This document shows positions 45,577-54,091 of a stretch of 64,000 nucleotides of DNA, piece after piece. The notes beneath the pieces are model-generated. The model saw only the letters and a list, made by a program, of their open reading frames with translations. It was not told the origin of the DNA and searched no databases. The translations under genes were made by a program, and so were the position numbers. Where the stretch lies: assembly GCA_017541885.1 (NCBI GenBank), contig JAFXYF010000008.1, positions 124,001 to 188,000 of the forward strand. Direction: 5' to 3'. Every line of letters begins with the position of its first letter. The stretch's first letter is position 1. This DNA is from Bacilli bacterium. GTDB lineage: Bacteria; Bacillota_I; Bacilli_A; RF39; UBA660.

Positions 45577-46653
45577 CTAAGTTTTAGAAATATTAAGTAA
45601 AATACCCATACTAATCATACTAATCCATAAACTACTTCCACCATAACTAAGAAATGGAAGAGTCACTCCAGTAACAGGTATTAAACCAACTACTACCATT
45701 AAGTTTAATGCTGTTTGAAAAAGTAATTGAAAAGTAATCCCAAAAGACAAATATTTAGAAAAAGAATCACTACAATTAATACTAATCTTAATACCTCTAA
45801 ATAATATAATTCCAAATAAAGTTAATACAAATATTACTCCTATTATTCCAAACTCTTCACAAATAATAGAAAATATAAAATCAGTTTGAGGTTCAGGTAA
45901 ATAAAAATGTTTTTGAATAGAATTTAAATAACCCATTCCAAGAAGTCCAGAAGGACCTATTGCATATAAACTTTGTATTATTTGAAAACCAGTACCTAAT
46001 GCATCACTCCAAGGATTAATAAAAGAAGTAATTCTATCCATTCTATAAGGAGCAATCAATATTAAAAGTATAACTCCAATTACTCCTACTACTCCACCAA
46101 ATATAAAAAAAGATATTGGGCATCCTGCAATAAAAAGTAAAGCAAGAATACTACAAACTATAATAAAACCAGTACCAAAATCAGGTTGTAACATAATAAG
46201 TCCAAATATTACAAATGTAATAAAAAGAATTGGTATAACTCCTCTAAATATAGATTTAATATCTTCTTCACTATTAGATAAATATTTAGATACAAATATC
46301 AATAATCCTATCTTACAAGCTTCTGATGGCTGTATACCAAAACTACCTATCCCAAACCAACTTCTACTACCATTACGAATAGATCCTATTCCAGGAATCA
46401 ATACAAGAATTAATAAAATAATACATAATAATAAAATCTTATTAGAATTCTTATAATAAAAAGAAATAGGTATTTTAGAAACAATAATCATAATAATAAT
46501 TCCAATTATAAAAAATATACTTTGGTATTTCACATAATGAAAAGCATCTTGAAATTTAAAAGATGCCCAAATACTAGAAGCAGAATATATCATTATAATT
46601 CCAAATACTCCTAAAACAAGAATAGTAAAAAATAAAATCTTATCAAATTTCAT
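45577..46653 (-). CDS. ftsW: FtsW/RodA/SpoVE family peptidoglycan polymerase
   Basis: A 358-residue, ~10-helix SEDS glycosyltransferase. GIQPSEACKIGLLIFVSKYL, LQPDFGTGFIIVC, and GVTLPFLSYGGSSLWISMIS are diagnostic of FtsW/SpoVE. It polymerises lipid II together with a class B PBP such as the one at 54092-55993. The start at 46653 (MKFDKILFF) has AGGTGAGAAA upstream; a longer in-frame reading to 46752 runs into the aminopeptidase gene and a terminator and is not used. FtsW is favoured over RodA because of division-cluster neighbours. Confidence 0.88.
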   Translation of the reverse strand: MKFDKILFFTILVLGVFGIIMIYSASSIWASFKFQDAFHYVKYQSIFFIIGIIIMIIVSKIPISFYYKNSNKILLLCIILLILVLIPGIGSIRNGSRSWFGIGSFGIQPSEACKIGLLIFVSKYLSNSEEDIKSIFRGVIPILFITFVIFGLIMLQPDFGTGFIIVCSILALLFIAGCPISFFIFGGVVGVIGVILLILIAPYRMDRITSFINPWSDALGTGFQIIQSLYAIGPSGLLGMGYLNSIQKHFYLPEPQTDFIFSIICEEFGIIGVIFVLTLFGIILFRGIKISINCSDSFSKYLSFGITFQLLFQTALNLMVVVGLIPVTGVTLPFLSYGGSSLWISMISMGILLNISKT

Positions 46654-46683
46654 TTTCTCACCTATAAAAATATATGTATTAAA

Positions 46684-46710
46684 TAAAAAAAAAGAACTTT
46701 CGTTCTTTTT
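46684..46710 (-). terminator. Terminator of the M18 aminopeptidase gene
   Basis: AAAAAGAAC-GAAA-GTTCTTTTT and T run on minus, a GNRA-type loop. Confidence 0.75.
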
Positions 46711-48085
46711 AAGCATCTTGTAAGAAAGATACATAGCATTTATATGCTTCATATATATCAGACTTAGCAGTTACTTCCCAAGGAGCATGCATACTAAGTA
46801 CTCCTACTCCACAGTCAATAACATTAACATTTTTATTAGCAAGGATATAAGCAATAGTTCCTCCTCCACCAGCATCTACTTTTCCAAGTTCTGATATTTG
46901 GAAATGAACATCATGATTATCCATTATATTTCTAAGTTTAGCAACAAACTCTGCATTGGCGTCATTTGAACCACTCTTTCCACGAGAACCAGTATACTTA
47001 CAGAATACAACTCCTTGATTAAAGTAAGAAGCATTTCTCTTATCCATTACATCAGCATATAGTGGATCATATGCAGCATTAACGTCACTACTTAACATAT
47101 AAGAGTTTGTAAGTGTTCTAGGAAGTGCAGTATTCTCAGTATGTCCCATTAAATTACACATCTCTAGAATTGCATTTTCATAGAATGTAGATTGCATTCC
47201 AGTAGCACCTACACTACCAATTTCTTCTTTATCAACTAAAATACAACTAATAGTCTTATCACAAGGAGGACAATCTAAGAATGCTCTTAAAGATGCATAA
47301 GCACATACTTTATCATCTTGTCCATAAGCCATAATCATAGATCTATCTAAACCAAAGTCTCTTGCTTTACCAGCAGGAACAACTTCAATCTCTGCAGATA
47401 AGAAATCTCCATCTTCAATATAATATTTATTCTTTAGAATTTGCATTATATTCTTCTTAACTAATTCTTCATCTTTACTATCATCAATTGGCATACTACC
47501 AATTAATACATCTAAACCTTCTCCTTCAATTACTTTAGAAGCTTCTTTCTTCATTTGTTCAGATCCTAAATGAGGAAGTAAATCTGTAATACCTACTACT
47601 GGATCAGATTCATCTTCTCCAATAACAACATTAATAACTTCTCCATTTTTCTTAACAACTACTCCATGAAGTGCAAGAGGAATAGTTACCCATTGATATT
47701 TTTTAATACCACCATAATAATGAGTATCTAAATATGCAAACTCAGAATCTTCATATAAAGGATTAGCTTTTAAATCAAGTCTAGGAGAATCTACATGAGC
47801 TCCTAATATATTAATCCCATTAGTAATGTCTTCACGACCTATAATAAATAAAGCTAAACTTTTACCTCTATTATTAACATAGATTTTATCTCCCGGATCT
47901 AATCTTCTATTCTCTTCAATACAAACATCTAAATTAACAAATCCAGAATTCTCTGCAATAGCAATTGCATTTTTAATAACTTCTCTTTCAATTTTACTAA
48001 TACTAATAAATTTACGATAATCATCACAAACATCATTTAATTTATTAATATCCTCATCATTATACTTTTTCCATACATTTTCCAT
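46709..48085 (-). CDS. M18 family aminopeptidase
   Basis: A 458-residue metallo-aminopeptidase of family M18 (aspartyl aminopeptidase type 1). Key segments are ILGAHVDSPRLDLKANPLYE (metal His and Asp), GQDDKVCAYASLRAF (bridging Asp), ILVDKEEIGSVGATGMQS with the catalytic and metal Glu pair, SSDVNAAYDPLY and the C-terminal CGVGVLSMHAPWEVTAKSDI with the final metal His. It removes N-terminal residues from peptides in the cytoplasm. The ATG at 48085 has AGGAGGT at good spacing; the ATG 2 codons earlier is too close to that site. Monocistronic between terminators. Confidence 0.92.
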   Translation of the reverse strand: MENVWKKYNDEDINKLNDVCDDYRKFISISKIEREVIKNAIAIAENSGFVNLDVCIEENRRLDPGDKIYVNNRGKSLALFIIGREDITNGINILGAHVDSPRLDLKANPLYEDSEFAYLDTHYYGGIKKYQWVTIPLALHGVVVKKNGEVINVVIGEDESDPVVGITDLLPHLGSEQMKKEASKVIEGEGLDVLIGSMPIDDSKDEELVKKNIMQILKNKYYIEDGDFLSAEIEVVPAGKARDFGLDRSMIMAYGQDDKVCAYASLRAFLDCPPCDKTISCILVDKEEIGSVGATGMQSTFYENAILEMCNLMGHTENTALPRTLTNSYMLSSDVNAAYDPLYADVMDKRNASYFNQGVVFCKYTGSRGKSGSNDANAEFVAKLRNIMDNHDVHFQISELGKVDAGGGGTIAYILANKNVNVIDCGVGVLSMHAPWEVTAKSDIYEAYKCYVSFLQDA

Positions 48086-48151
48086 AATCATAACCTCCTA
48101 TTATCAGTATAACATATTATTAATCATTATTTATAAAATCGGTAATCATTT

Positions 48152-49129
48152 TTAAATAGAAAAATCTCCACACTCAAATCCATCTATTGAACGAAGAGCA
48201 CAACCATATCCCCCATCAACAATTACTACACGACCATTTTCATAAATAGATGCCCCCGTATGAGAATTTAAAACACAATAATAATGATCAGAATACTCAC
48301 TGCAATTAGAAAACAAAGAATCTAAATAGTTTTTATTATATAAATAGCGATACCCAGAATCTCCACCATATAAGTAATAAACATTTCCATCTAATAAAAT
48401 TCCGACTGATTCTTCATATACTTTATTATCAACAAGATATAATCTAACAAAAATATTACGAGAAAAATTGTCTATTGCTTCTTGATAAGTTTCATAAACA
48501 GGAAAATTACCAATATCTCTACCTCTTCTAAGTTCAGTTGCACTTGTTGTGGTATATACATATTGTCCTTTTTCAGCTTGAGAAAAAGTAATAGTTGCTT
48601 CTATTGATAAAGATAAGTTTTCTGAAGGTAAATCACTCTCACTTAAAATATCATTATATCCAACCATAATATACATTTTTCTTCTAGTATTAGCCCACAA
48701 TATATCTCCTAAAACAAATTGATTACCCCCAAAAATATCATAAGACATAGTAGACACCAAATAACTAGGTAAATTAACAACACTTGCACCATTAAGTTTA
48801 AGTCCACCACTATTAATAGCGGCATCTAATGACCCTGCATTAACTGCTTCTATTGAAAACTTATAATAGTCCCCAGGTTGATTTAATTTAATATGGTAAC
48901 TTACAGTTTGTCCATCAGCACTAATAGTCGCAGGAGTAATAACTTGTGTACCAGTTATAGATCCACTTAGTACTTGCACATTTTCAAAATGCACATCCCA
49001 ACTAGATGCATCTATATCACTAGTTCCATCAATACTTAAAGTTGTAGTTAAAAAAGCATAGCCTATTCCCATACTTAATACAAGTAATATGATTATAAAA
49101 AGAATTGTTTGTTTTCTGTCACTCTTCAT
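48152..49129 (-). CDS. TasA/camelysin-like surface protein, paralogue 1 of 3
   Basis: A 325-residue exported protein. The signal region KQTILFIIILLVLSMGIGYA is followed by LSIDGTSDIDASSWDVHFEN, a camelysin/TasA-like N-terminal strand pattern also seen in SipW-processed proteins. A beta-rich middle (~70-190) and a C-terminal module with YETYQEAIDNFSRNIFVRLY, GNVYYLYGGDSGYRYLYNKN, and four Cys complete it. The same order is found in the two genes upstream of it in transcription order, so the three are duplicates. AGGTGAGTAT precedes the ATG. Surface fibre or adhesin role is inference. Confidence 0.65.
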   Translation of the reverse strand: MKSDRKQTILFIIILLVLSMGIGYAFLTTTLSIDGTSDIDASSWDVHFENVQVLSGSITGTQVITPATISADGQTVSYHIKLNQPGDYYKFSIEAVNAGSLDAAINSGGLKLNGASVVNLPSYLVSTMSYDIFGGNQFVLGDILWANTRRKMYIMVGYNDILSESDLPSENLSLSIEATITFSQAEKGQYVYTTTSATELRRGRDIGNFPVYETYQEAIDNFSRNIFVRLYLVDNKVYEESVGILLDGNVYYLYGGDSGYRYLYNKNYLDSLFSNCSEYSDHYYCVLNSHTGASIYENGRVVIVDGGYGCALRSIDGFECGDFSI

Positions 49130-49154
49130 ATACTCACCTACTATTATTAGTATA

Positions 49155-49187
49155 ACATAAAAAAAGAACTAATACAGTTCTTTTTTA
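49155..49187 (-). terminator. Terminator of paralogue 2
   Basis: AAAAAGAACT-GTATT-AGTTCTTTTT on minus; the same hairpin recurs after paralogue 3. Confidence 0.7.
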
Positions 49188-50174
49188 ATATCCAGGGAAA
49201 TAATAACAATACGACTTTTTATCATTATCAATCTCACATCTATAACTATATTTATCTGAAAAACGCACCTTGCCATTATTATATATTTTTAAATCATAAT
49301 CATCAATACTACAAGAATATCCATTATCAATATAATTACAATTGCTAGAACCAAATGCTTCTTGAGCAACTGCTTTGTTTGATTCATATGATGCTCCACT
49401 ATCTCCACCTTTAACATAATAAATATTTCCATTTAATTCAAACCCCACTTCAGAGGTCATTACATTATTATTAGAAATGAAATGTCGTAAAAAGGCATGA
49501 TGCCCAAAGTGTTCTAAAGGTTCTTGATAATTATTATAATAAACTCCTCCAAAAGGAACACGCTTATCAACAATAAAAACCTGTTCATCAGATGTAAAAA
49601 GATATAAGTTATTATAGTTTGGAGTATGATCCTGAACATAGTTTATATCCATTGTAATATTAAGAGATTGATTATCTTGTGGAAGTTCAGAAATGTTTAA
49701 ATCTCTCTTATACATAATACCATAATAATAAGTTATAGTTTCTCCAGAAAGTAAATATTGTCCAATTTGAACCGGAATTTCATAATCATACCAAAAAAGT
49801 CTCGTAATAAGATATGAAGGAATATTATTCTCTTCTCCATTTACTTTAATAGATATATTATCTACTTTTGCATCAAGTGTACCATCATTAACCACATCTA
49901 CAGTAAAAATATACATATCTCCAGGCTCTAATTTAATATGATAACTTACAGAAGTACCATTATTGCCAATTGTAGCTGGAGTAATAACCTTACTCCCAGT
50001 TATAGATCCACTTTGTACTTGTACATTTTCAAAATGTACATCCCAACTAGATGCATCTATATCACTAGTTCCATCAATACTTAAAGTTGTAGTTAAAAAA
50101 GCATAACCAATTCCCATACTCATTACAAGTAATATGATTATAAAAAAAATTGTTTGTTTTCTGTCGCTCTTCAC
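49185..50174 (-). CDS. TasA/camelysin-like surface protein, paralogue 2 of 3
   Basis: A 329-residue protein with the same plan as its neighbours: signal KQTIFFIIILLVMSMGIGYA, then LSIDGTSDIDASSWDVHFEN, nearly identical over the first ~60 residues; a divergent middle; then YNNYQEPLEHFGHHAFLRHF, GNIYYVKGGDSGASYESNKA and a Cys-bearing tail. The start codon is GTG (CAC at 50172-50174), not the ATG of the other two copies, with AGGTGAGTCT just upstream, which may lower its expression. Separated from the other copies by terminator and promoter-like repeats of its own. Confidence 0.65.
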   Translation of the reverse strand: MKSDRKQTIFFIIILLVMSMGIGYAFLTTTLSIDGTSDIDASSWDVHFENVQVQSGSITGSKVITPATIGNNGTSVSYHIKLEPGDMYIFTVDVVNDGTLDAKVDNISIKVNGEENNIPSYLITRLFWYDYEIPVQIGQYLLSGETITYYYGIMYKRDLNISELPQDNQSLNITMDINYVQDHTPNYNNLYLFTSDEQVFIVDKRVPFGGVYYNNYQEPLEHFGHHAFLRHFISNNNVMTSEVGFELNGNIYYVKGGDSGASYESNKAVAQEAFGSSNCNYIDNGYSCSIDDYDLKIYNNGKVRFSDKYSYRCEIDNDKKSYCYYFPGY

Positions 50175-50203
50175 AGACTCACCTACTATTATTAGTATAA
50201 CAT

Positions 50204-50231
50204 AAAAAAAGAACTAATACAGTTCTTTTTA
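50204..50231 (-). terminator. Terminator of paralogue 3
   Basis: AAAAAGAACT-GTATT-AGTTCTTTTT, the same 10-bp stem as at 49155-49187, followed on minus by a TATACT -10-like box for the next gene. Confidence 0.7.
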
Positions 50232-50241
50232 ATATAATTAG

Positions 50242-51261
50242 CTACCATAATTGACTACCACAAATATATGTTCTGTAACTACCAGGAGTATTTACACTAC
50301 AACCATTCACAAGTTCATCATTATGAGTAACCGAAGCACTTCCATATTCAGTAACCATATAGTTATAATCACCAAATGAGCAAGAAAATCTATCAACCTC
50401 AGCAGTACTACATGATTCATTACCAAAAAGATTAAGCATTAGATTCCTATTACTTTCATAAGACTTTCCTTCATCATTACCAACTAAATAGTAAACATTT
50501 CCGTCAAAAACAAATCCTACACTTGCTTCTAAAATCATACCATCAACAACTCTATATCGAATAAATGTTGAATAACCAAAAGCATCTATTGCATCTTGAT
50601 AAGTATCATAAGTAGTTAAAGAATTTGGTAAAGGAGCACCTAGTGTTTGATTAGATACATTAGTTCCTATAGAAGAATAATAATACTCAGATACAGCAGA
50701 AACCTGAACATAAACTAACTCAAATGACAATTCTAATGTTTCATCATCTGTTGGTAGATCAGAAGCAGAAACGTTTGAATTATATCCTAAGCCAAACCCA
50801 ACTGTCCTCGATTGTCCAGGATATAATTTATCACCGATTCCAATATTGGTAAAAGATGGTGGTTCATAATATATAGTTTCATACATTAAATAACTAGGTA
50901 ATTGGGCATCACGAACACCATTTACTTTAACAATAATATCATCTATTTTCCCAATAAGTGTACCATCATTTACTTCATTAATTAATATAACATATCTATC
51001 ATTTATATCTTTCAAATGGACATGGAAACTAATAGATGTACCATTATTTCCTATCGTTGCTGGAGTTATAACTTGTTCACCTGTTACAGAAACACTTTGT
51101 ACTTGCACATTCTCCCAGTGTATATCCCATACCGCGCTATCAATATCACTTACTCCATCAATAGTTAAAGTCGTAGTTAAAAAAGCATAGCCAATACCCA
51201 TACTTAAAACAAGTAATATGATTATAAATAAAATAGTTTGGCGTCTATCACTTTTCATATA
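50242..51261 (-). CDS. TasA/camelysin-like surface protein, paralogue 3 of 3
   Basis: A 339-residue protein. Signal RQTILFIIILLVLSMGIGYA, then LTIDGVSDIDSAVWDIHWEN, a VTGEQVITPATIGN segment shared with the other copies, a divergent middle with tyrosines (SAVSEYYYSSIG), then YDTYQDAIDAFGYSTFIRYR, GNVYYLVGNDEGKSYESNRN and Cys-rich tail. The start at 51261 (MKSDRRQT) has AGGTGAGTAT upstream; an in-frame reading to 51339 would enter the mraY gene and is not used. It is the first of the three in transcription order. Confidence 0.65.
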   Translation of the reverse strand, partial: YMKSDRRQTILFIIILLVLSMGIGYAFLTTTLTIDGVSDIDSAVWDIHWENVQVQSVSVTGEQVITPATIGNNGTSISFHVHLKDINDRYVILINEVNDGTLIGKIDDIIVKVNGVRDAQLPSYLMYETIYYEPPSFTNIGIGDKLYPGQSRTVGFGLGYNSNVSASDLPTDDETLELSFELVYVQVSAVSEYYYSSIGTNVSNQTLGAPLPNSLTTYDTYQDAIDAFGYSTFIRYRVVDGMILEASVGFVFDGNVYYLVGNDEGKSYESNRNLMLNLFGNESCSTAEVDRFSCSFGDYNYMVTEYGSASVTHNDELVNGCSVNTPGSYRTYICGSQLW

Positions 51262-51296
51262 CTCACCTACTATAAAAATTATATCATAGAAAACAA

Positions 51297-51325
51297 AAGA
51301 AAAAAGAACTATTTCTAGTTCTTTA
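51297..51325 (-). terminator. mraY terminator
   Basis: AAAGAACTA-GAAA-TAGTTCTTT and T run on minus, overlapping the mraY stop. Confidence 0.75.
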
Positions 51326-52303
51326 CACCCATACTCCAAATACTATTCCAGCCATAGCAAGAATTAATCCTGCAACCCAGAATAATTTAACGATATCTCT
51401 TTCATCCCATCCTAATTTTTCAAAATGATGATGAAGTGGAGTCATTAAGAATATTTTCTTTTTAAATGCAATCATCCAAAATGTTTGTAAGATAACTGAT
51501 AATGTTTCAATAACAAAGATAAAGGCAACTACAAGTAGAGTTAACTCTCTATGTGTTAGTATTGCAATGGCACCCATAACAGCACCTAATGCAAGAGATC
51601 CTGTATCTCCCATAAATATTTTAGCTGGATTAGTATTATATACTAAGAATCCAAATAAACTACCAACAAGTATTAAACTGAATAATCCAATATCTTCAAA
51701 TCCTACTGATAAAGATATTAATGCATAAGCAACAAATGCTATTGCAGAAAGTCCTCCAGCAAGTCCATCAAGTCCATCAGTTAAATTAACAGCGTTAGAA
51801 GCACCTACTAATACAAATAGAATAGCAAGTCCATATAGCCAACCTAATTCTAAATCTATATGAAGAGTTCCAACTACCCATGCAGTTTGTCCTCCACTTC
51901 TCATATAAATATAGAAAAATCCTATCGCAATTAATACTTGCATTAATAATTTTTGATAAACAGTTAATCCTTCATTATTACCTTTTTTAATAGATAAAAA
52001 GTCATCTAAGAATCCAATTAATGTATATCCAATAAATACCAGTAATACGATACCTAAATTAGATGTATATGTAATTTTATCAGTAATAACTAATCCTATT
52101 GTCGCAAGCACTGTAGGAAGTATAAATATTAAACCTCCCATTGTAGGAGTTCCTTCTTTTTTACGATGTGCTTCTCCAACAAAGATAGATATTTTTTGTC
52201 CAACTCTCATCTTCTTAAGTATTGGTACTAATACTAAACCTAATACTACAGAGGACAAAAATCCAATCATAATTGCAAAAACAGCTTTGGTTAATAATAG
52301 CAT
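51323..52303 (-). CDS. mraY: Phospho-N-acetylmuramoyl-pentapeptide transferase
   Basis: A 326-residue polytopic enzyme making lipid I from UDP-MurNAc-pentapeptide and undecaprenyl phosphate. KKEGTPTMGGLIFILPT, NLTDGLDGLAGGLSAIA (Asp metal and substrate motifs), TNPAKIFMGDTGSLALG and PLHHHFEKLGW are diagnostic. GGAGTTGAAAAC precedes the ATG. In transcription order it follows a coiled-coil gene and the PBP gene, a shortened division and cell-wall cluster without murD, murG or ftsQ nearby. A TATAAT in the 70-base gap upstream suggests its own promoter. Confidence 0.95.
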   Translation of the reverse strand: MLLLTKAVFAIMIGFLSSVVLGLVLVPILKKMRVGQKISIFVGEAHRKKEGTPTMGGLIFILPTVLATIGLVITDKITYTSNLGIVLLVFIGYTLIGFLDDFLSIKKGNNEGLTVYQKLLMQVLIAIGFFYIYMRSGGQTAWVVGTLHIDLELGWLYGLAILFVLVGASNAVNLTDGLDGLAGGLSAIAFVAYALISLSVGFEDIGLFSLILVGSLFGFLVYNTNPAKIFMGDTGSLALGAVMGAIAILTHRELTLLVVAFIFVIETLSVILQTFWMIAFKKKIFLMTPLHHHFEKLGWDERDIVKLFWVAGLILAMAGIVFGVWV

Positions 52304-52372
52304 GTTTTCAACTCCATTCCTTGAATAATTATATCATAAAACATAATACAATAAGAGAATGTAAACCAACTT

Positions 52373-54055
52373 TTACATTTGATTTACAGCATACTCTCCT
52401 CTTTTCTTAATTTTCGCATCATTCTTTTCTAACTCTAATTCTTGTTCTCTTTTGATGCGATTCATTTCATATTCTTTTTCTTCCATTTCTCTTTTTATCT
52501 TTTTTAAGTTATTAAGTAGTTCATCACACTCAGGAACTTTACCTATATAATCACCAAACTCATCTTTAATATCTCTAATCATTTTATCAATCTGAATAGT
52601 TGTTTTTCCAAGTAATCTAATCGCATCATTAATTGAATCAATACTACTCTTTATTTGATCATGATAATCTTGAACCATAATTACTTTATATCTTGTAGTT
52701 TTAGTATTTGGTTTTATTACATTTTTCATAAAGTATAAATATGCTGCTGCAGCGGCAGATGCTCCCTTCGCAGCTTTAGGTCCAGGTAAAAACATTTGTA
52801 GAGATAATAATCTAAGAAGTCTTCTACTTTGTCTAGTCATACCTACTACTTCTTCTTTTACTCTTTCACTCTCTGTTAAAGAATTTCTAACTCTCTCTTG
52901 TATTTCTTTTAATAATCTATTTTGATCATATTGAAATTCTAATAACTGATTATTTAATTGATTTAAAGAAGAATACTTTTTCTTCATCTCTTCAAAATCA
53001 ATTTCTCTTTCTTCTAATTTTTCTTTTTTATCTTCTACTTTTTTAGAAAAGTTTCCTCTCTTTTTATCTAATTCTTCTAACTTTTCTTCAAGCATTACAT
53101 ATAATGGAGAGTCTTCAATCTCTTCTACTAGTTTCTTATCATGAAAATCACTTAAATAACCTTCAATTAAAGTATAAACATAATTATCATCATATTGTTC
53201 TAAAGAATCAATCTTTATTTTTTTCTTTAATTCTTCAATTTTATCAATTATTTCAGATAATCTATCAAGTATTATTTCTGCATCTTTACTTAATACTACT
53301 TCTTCACTATCTTCAACTAAAACATTATATTCATATATTACTTTTCTTAGTTCATAACGAATATCTTTTAATTGTTTTTCATATTCTTCAACTATTTTTC
53401 TTGATTTTAATTTACCTAAAGTTTCTTGTGCAGATTGAGAAAGATTAGAAAAGTCAACAGTAGATAATTCTTTATCAATAAACTCTTCTAATTCTACTTG
53501 TTCTTCTCCAATACCAACTTTAGGTCCAGTAGTAGTCTTAGTAGTTTCTTTCTTTTTAGTAGTTTTAGATATTTTTTCTTTCTTAGTTTCTTCTTTTATT
53601 GGAATAAAATTATCTTCATTTTCTTTAATATTTTCTGAAACATGTTTTAAAGGTTGTTTATTAGTTTTCTTCTCTTCAATTGGTGTTTCTATATAAACTA
53701 CTATCTTTTCTCCTGAAGGAGTAGTAATAATTTTTCTTCTTCTTTTTTCTTCAAACTCTTCTTTTGTATACTTTGATACATCTCCATCATACTCTTTTAA
53801 TCTTAATTCGTTTTCGTCTATATCTCGTCTCTTTCCAGTTGCGACATCATGTAGAGTTTGAATTGTTCCTCCACCAATGACAATTGGTAAAGTTTTTATT
53901 AATGTATAAAATTGTTTCTTTTTGACTTTTTTCTCAAGTTCAGCTATTTCTCGTTCTTCTTCGTATTGTTTTAACTTCTTTTTTTGATTACGAGAAATGA
54001 TCATAGTTCTTCTACGGTCGTTAGCCCCACCCTTTACTCCAATTGTCTCGTCCAT
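52373..54055 (-). CDS. Large coiled-coil protein in the division cluster
   Basis: A 560-residue charged protein not recognised. Its N-terminal ~60 residues are basic and helical, then comes a polar Lys/Thr linker (~120-170, e.g. KTTKKKETTKTTT). From ~190 to the end it is almost all predicted coiled coil (VEEYEKQLKDIRYELRKVIY, EMKKKYSSLNQLNNQLLEFQ). The one break is a small hydrophobic/Ala patch, FLPGPKAAKGASAAAAAYLY, which could be a short membrane-touching helix. The start at 54055 has TTGGTGAT upstream. It lies between the PBP and mraY, where ftsL-type or mur genes occur in relatives, so a scaffold or division role is suspected. Confidence 0.6.
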   Translation of the reverse strand: MDETIGVKGGANDRRRTMIISRNQKKKLKQYEEEREIAELEKKVKKKQFYTLIKTLPIVIGGGTIQTLHDVATGKRRDIDENELRLKEYDGDVSKYTKEEFEEKRRRKIITTPSGEKIVVYIETPIEEKKTNKQPLKHVSENIKENEDNFIPIKEETKKEKISKTTKKKETTKTTTGPKVGIGEEQVELEEFIDKELSTVDFSNLSQSAQETLGKLKSRKIVEEYEKQLKDIRYELRKVIYEYNVLVEDSEEVVLSKDAEIILDRLSEIIDKIEELKKKIKIDSLEQYDDNYVYTLIEGYLSDFHDKKLVEEIEDSPLYVMLEEKLEELDKKRGNFSKKVEDKKEKLEEREIDFEEMKKKYSSLNQLNNQLLEFQYDQNRLLKEIQERVRNSLTESERVKEEVVGMTRQSRRLLRLLSLQMFLPGPKAAKGASAAAAAYLYFMKNVIKPNTKTTRYKVIMVQDYHDQIKSSIDSINDAIRLLGKTTIQIDKMIRDIKDEFGDYIGKVPECDELLNNLKKIKREMEEKEYEMNRIKREQELELEKNDAKIKKRGEYAVNQM

Positions 54056-54091
54056 CTGTATCACCAACAACATTTTACCATAAAACTATGT

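Noticed and set aside
46653..46752. Extended ftsW start
   Set aside because: It would read through the terminator and into the aminopeptidase gene; AGGTGA marks 46653.
52356..52379. Hairpin AATGTAAA-AGTTGG-TTTACATT after the coiled-coil gene
   Set aside because: The stem is present but is followed by CTCTTATTG rather than a T run, so I did not call it a terminator.
53104..53448. Plus-strand frame of His/Leu/Gln-rich protein opposite the coiled-coil gene
   Set aside because: Composition is the antisense image of Glu/Lys-rich coiled coil; no start signal.
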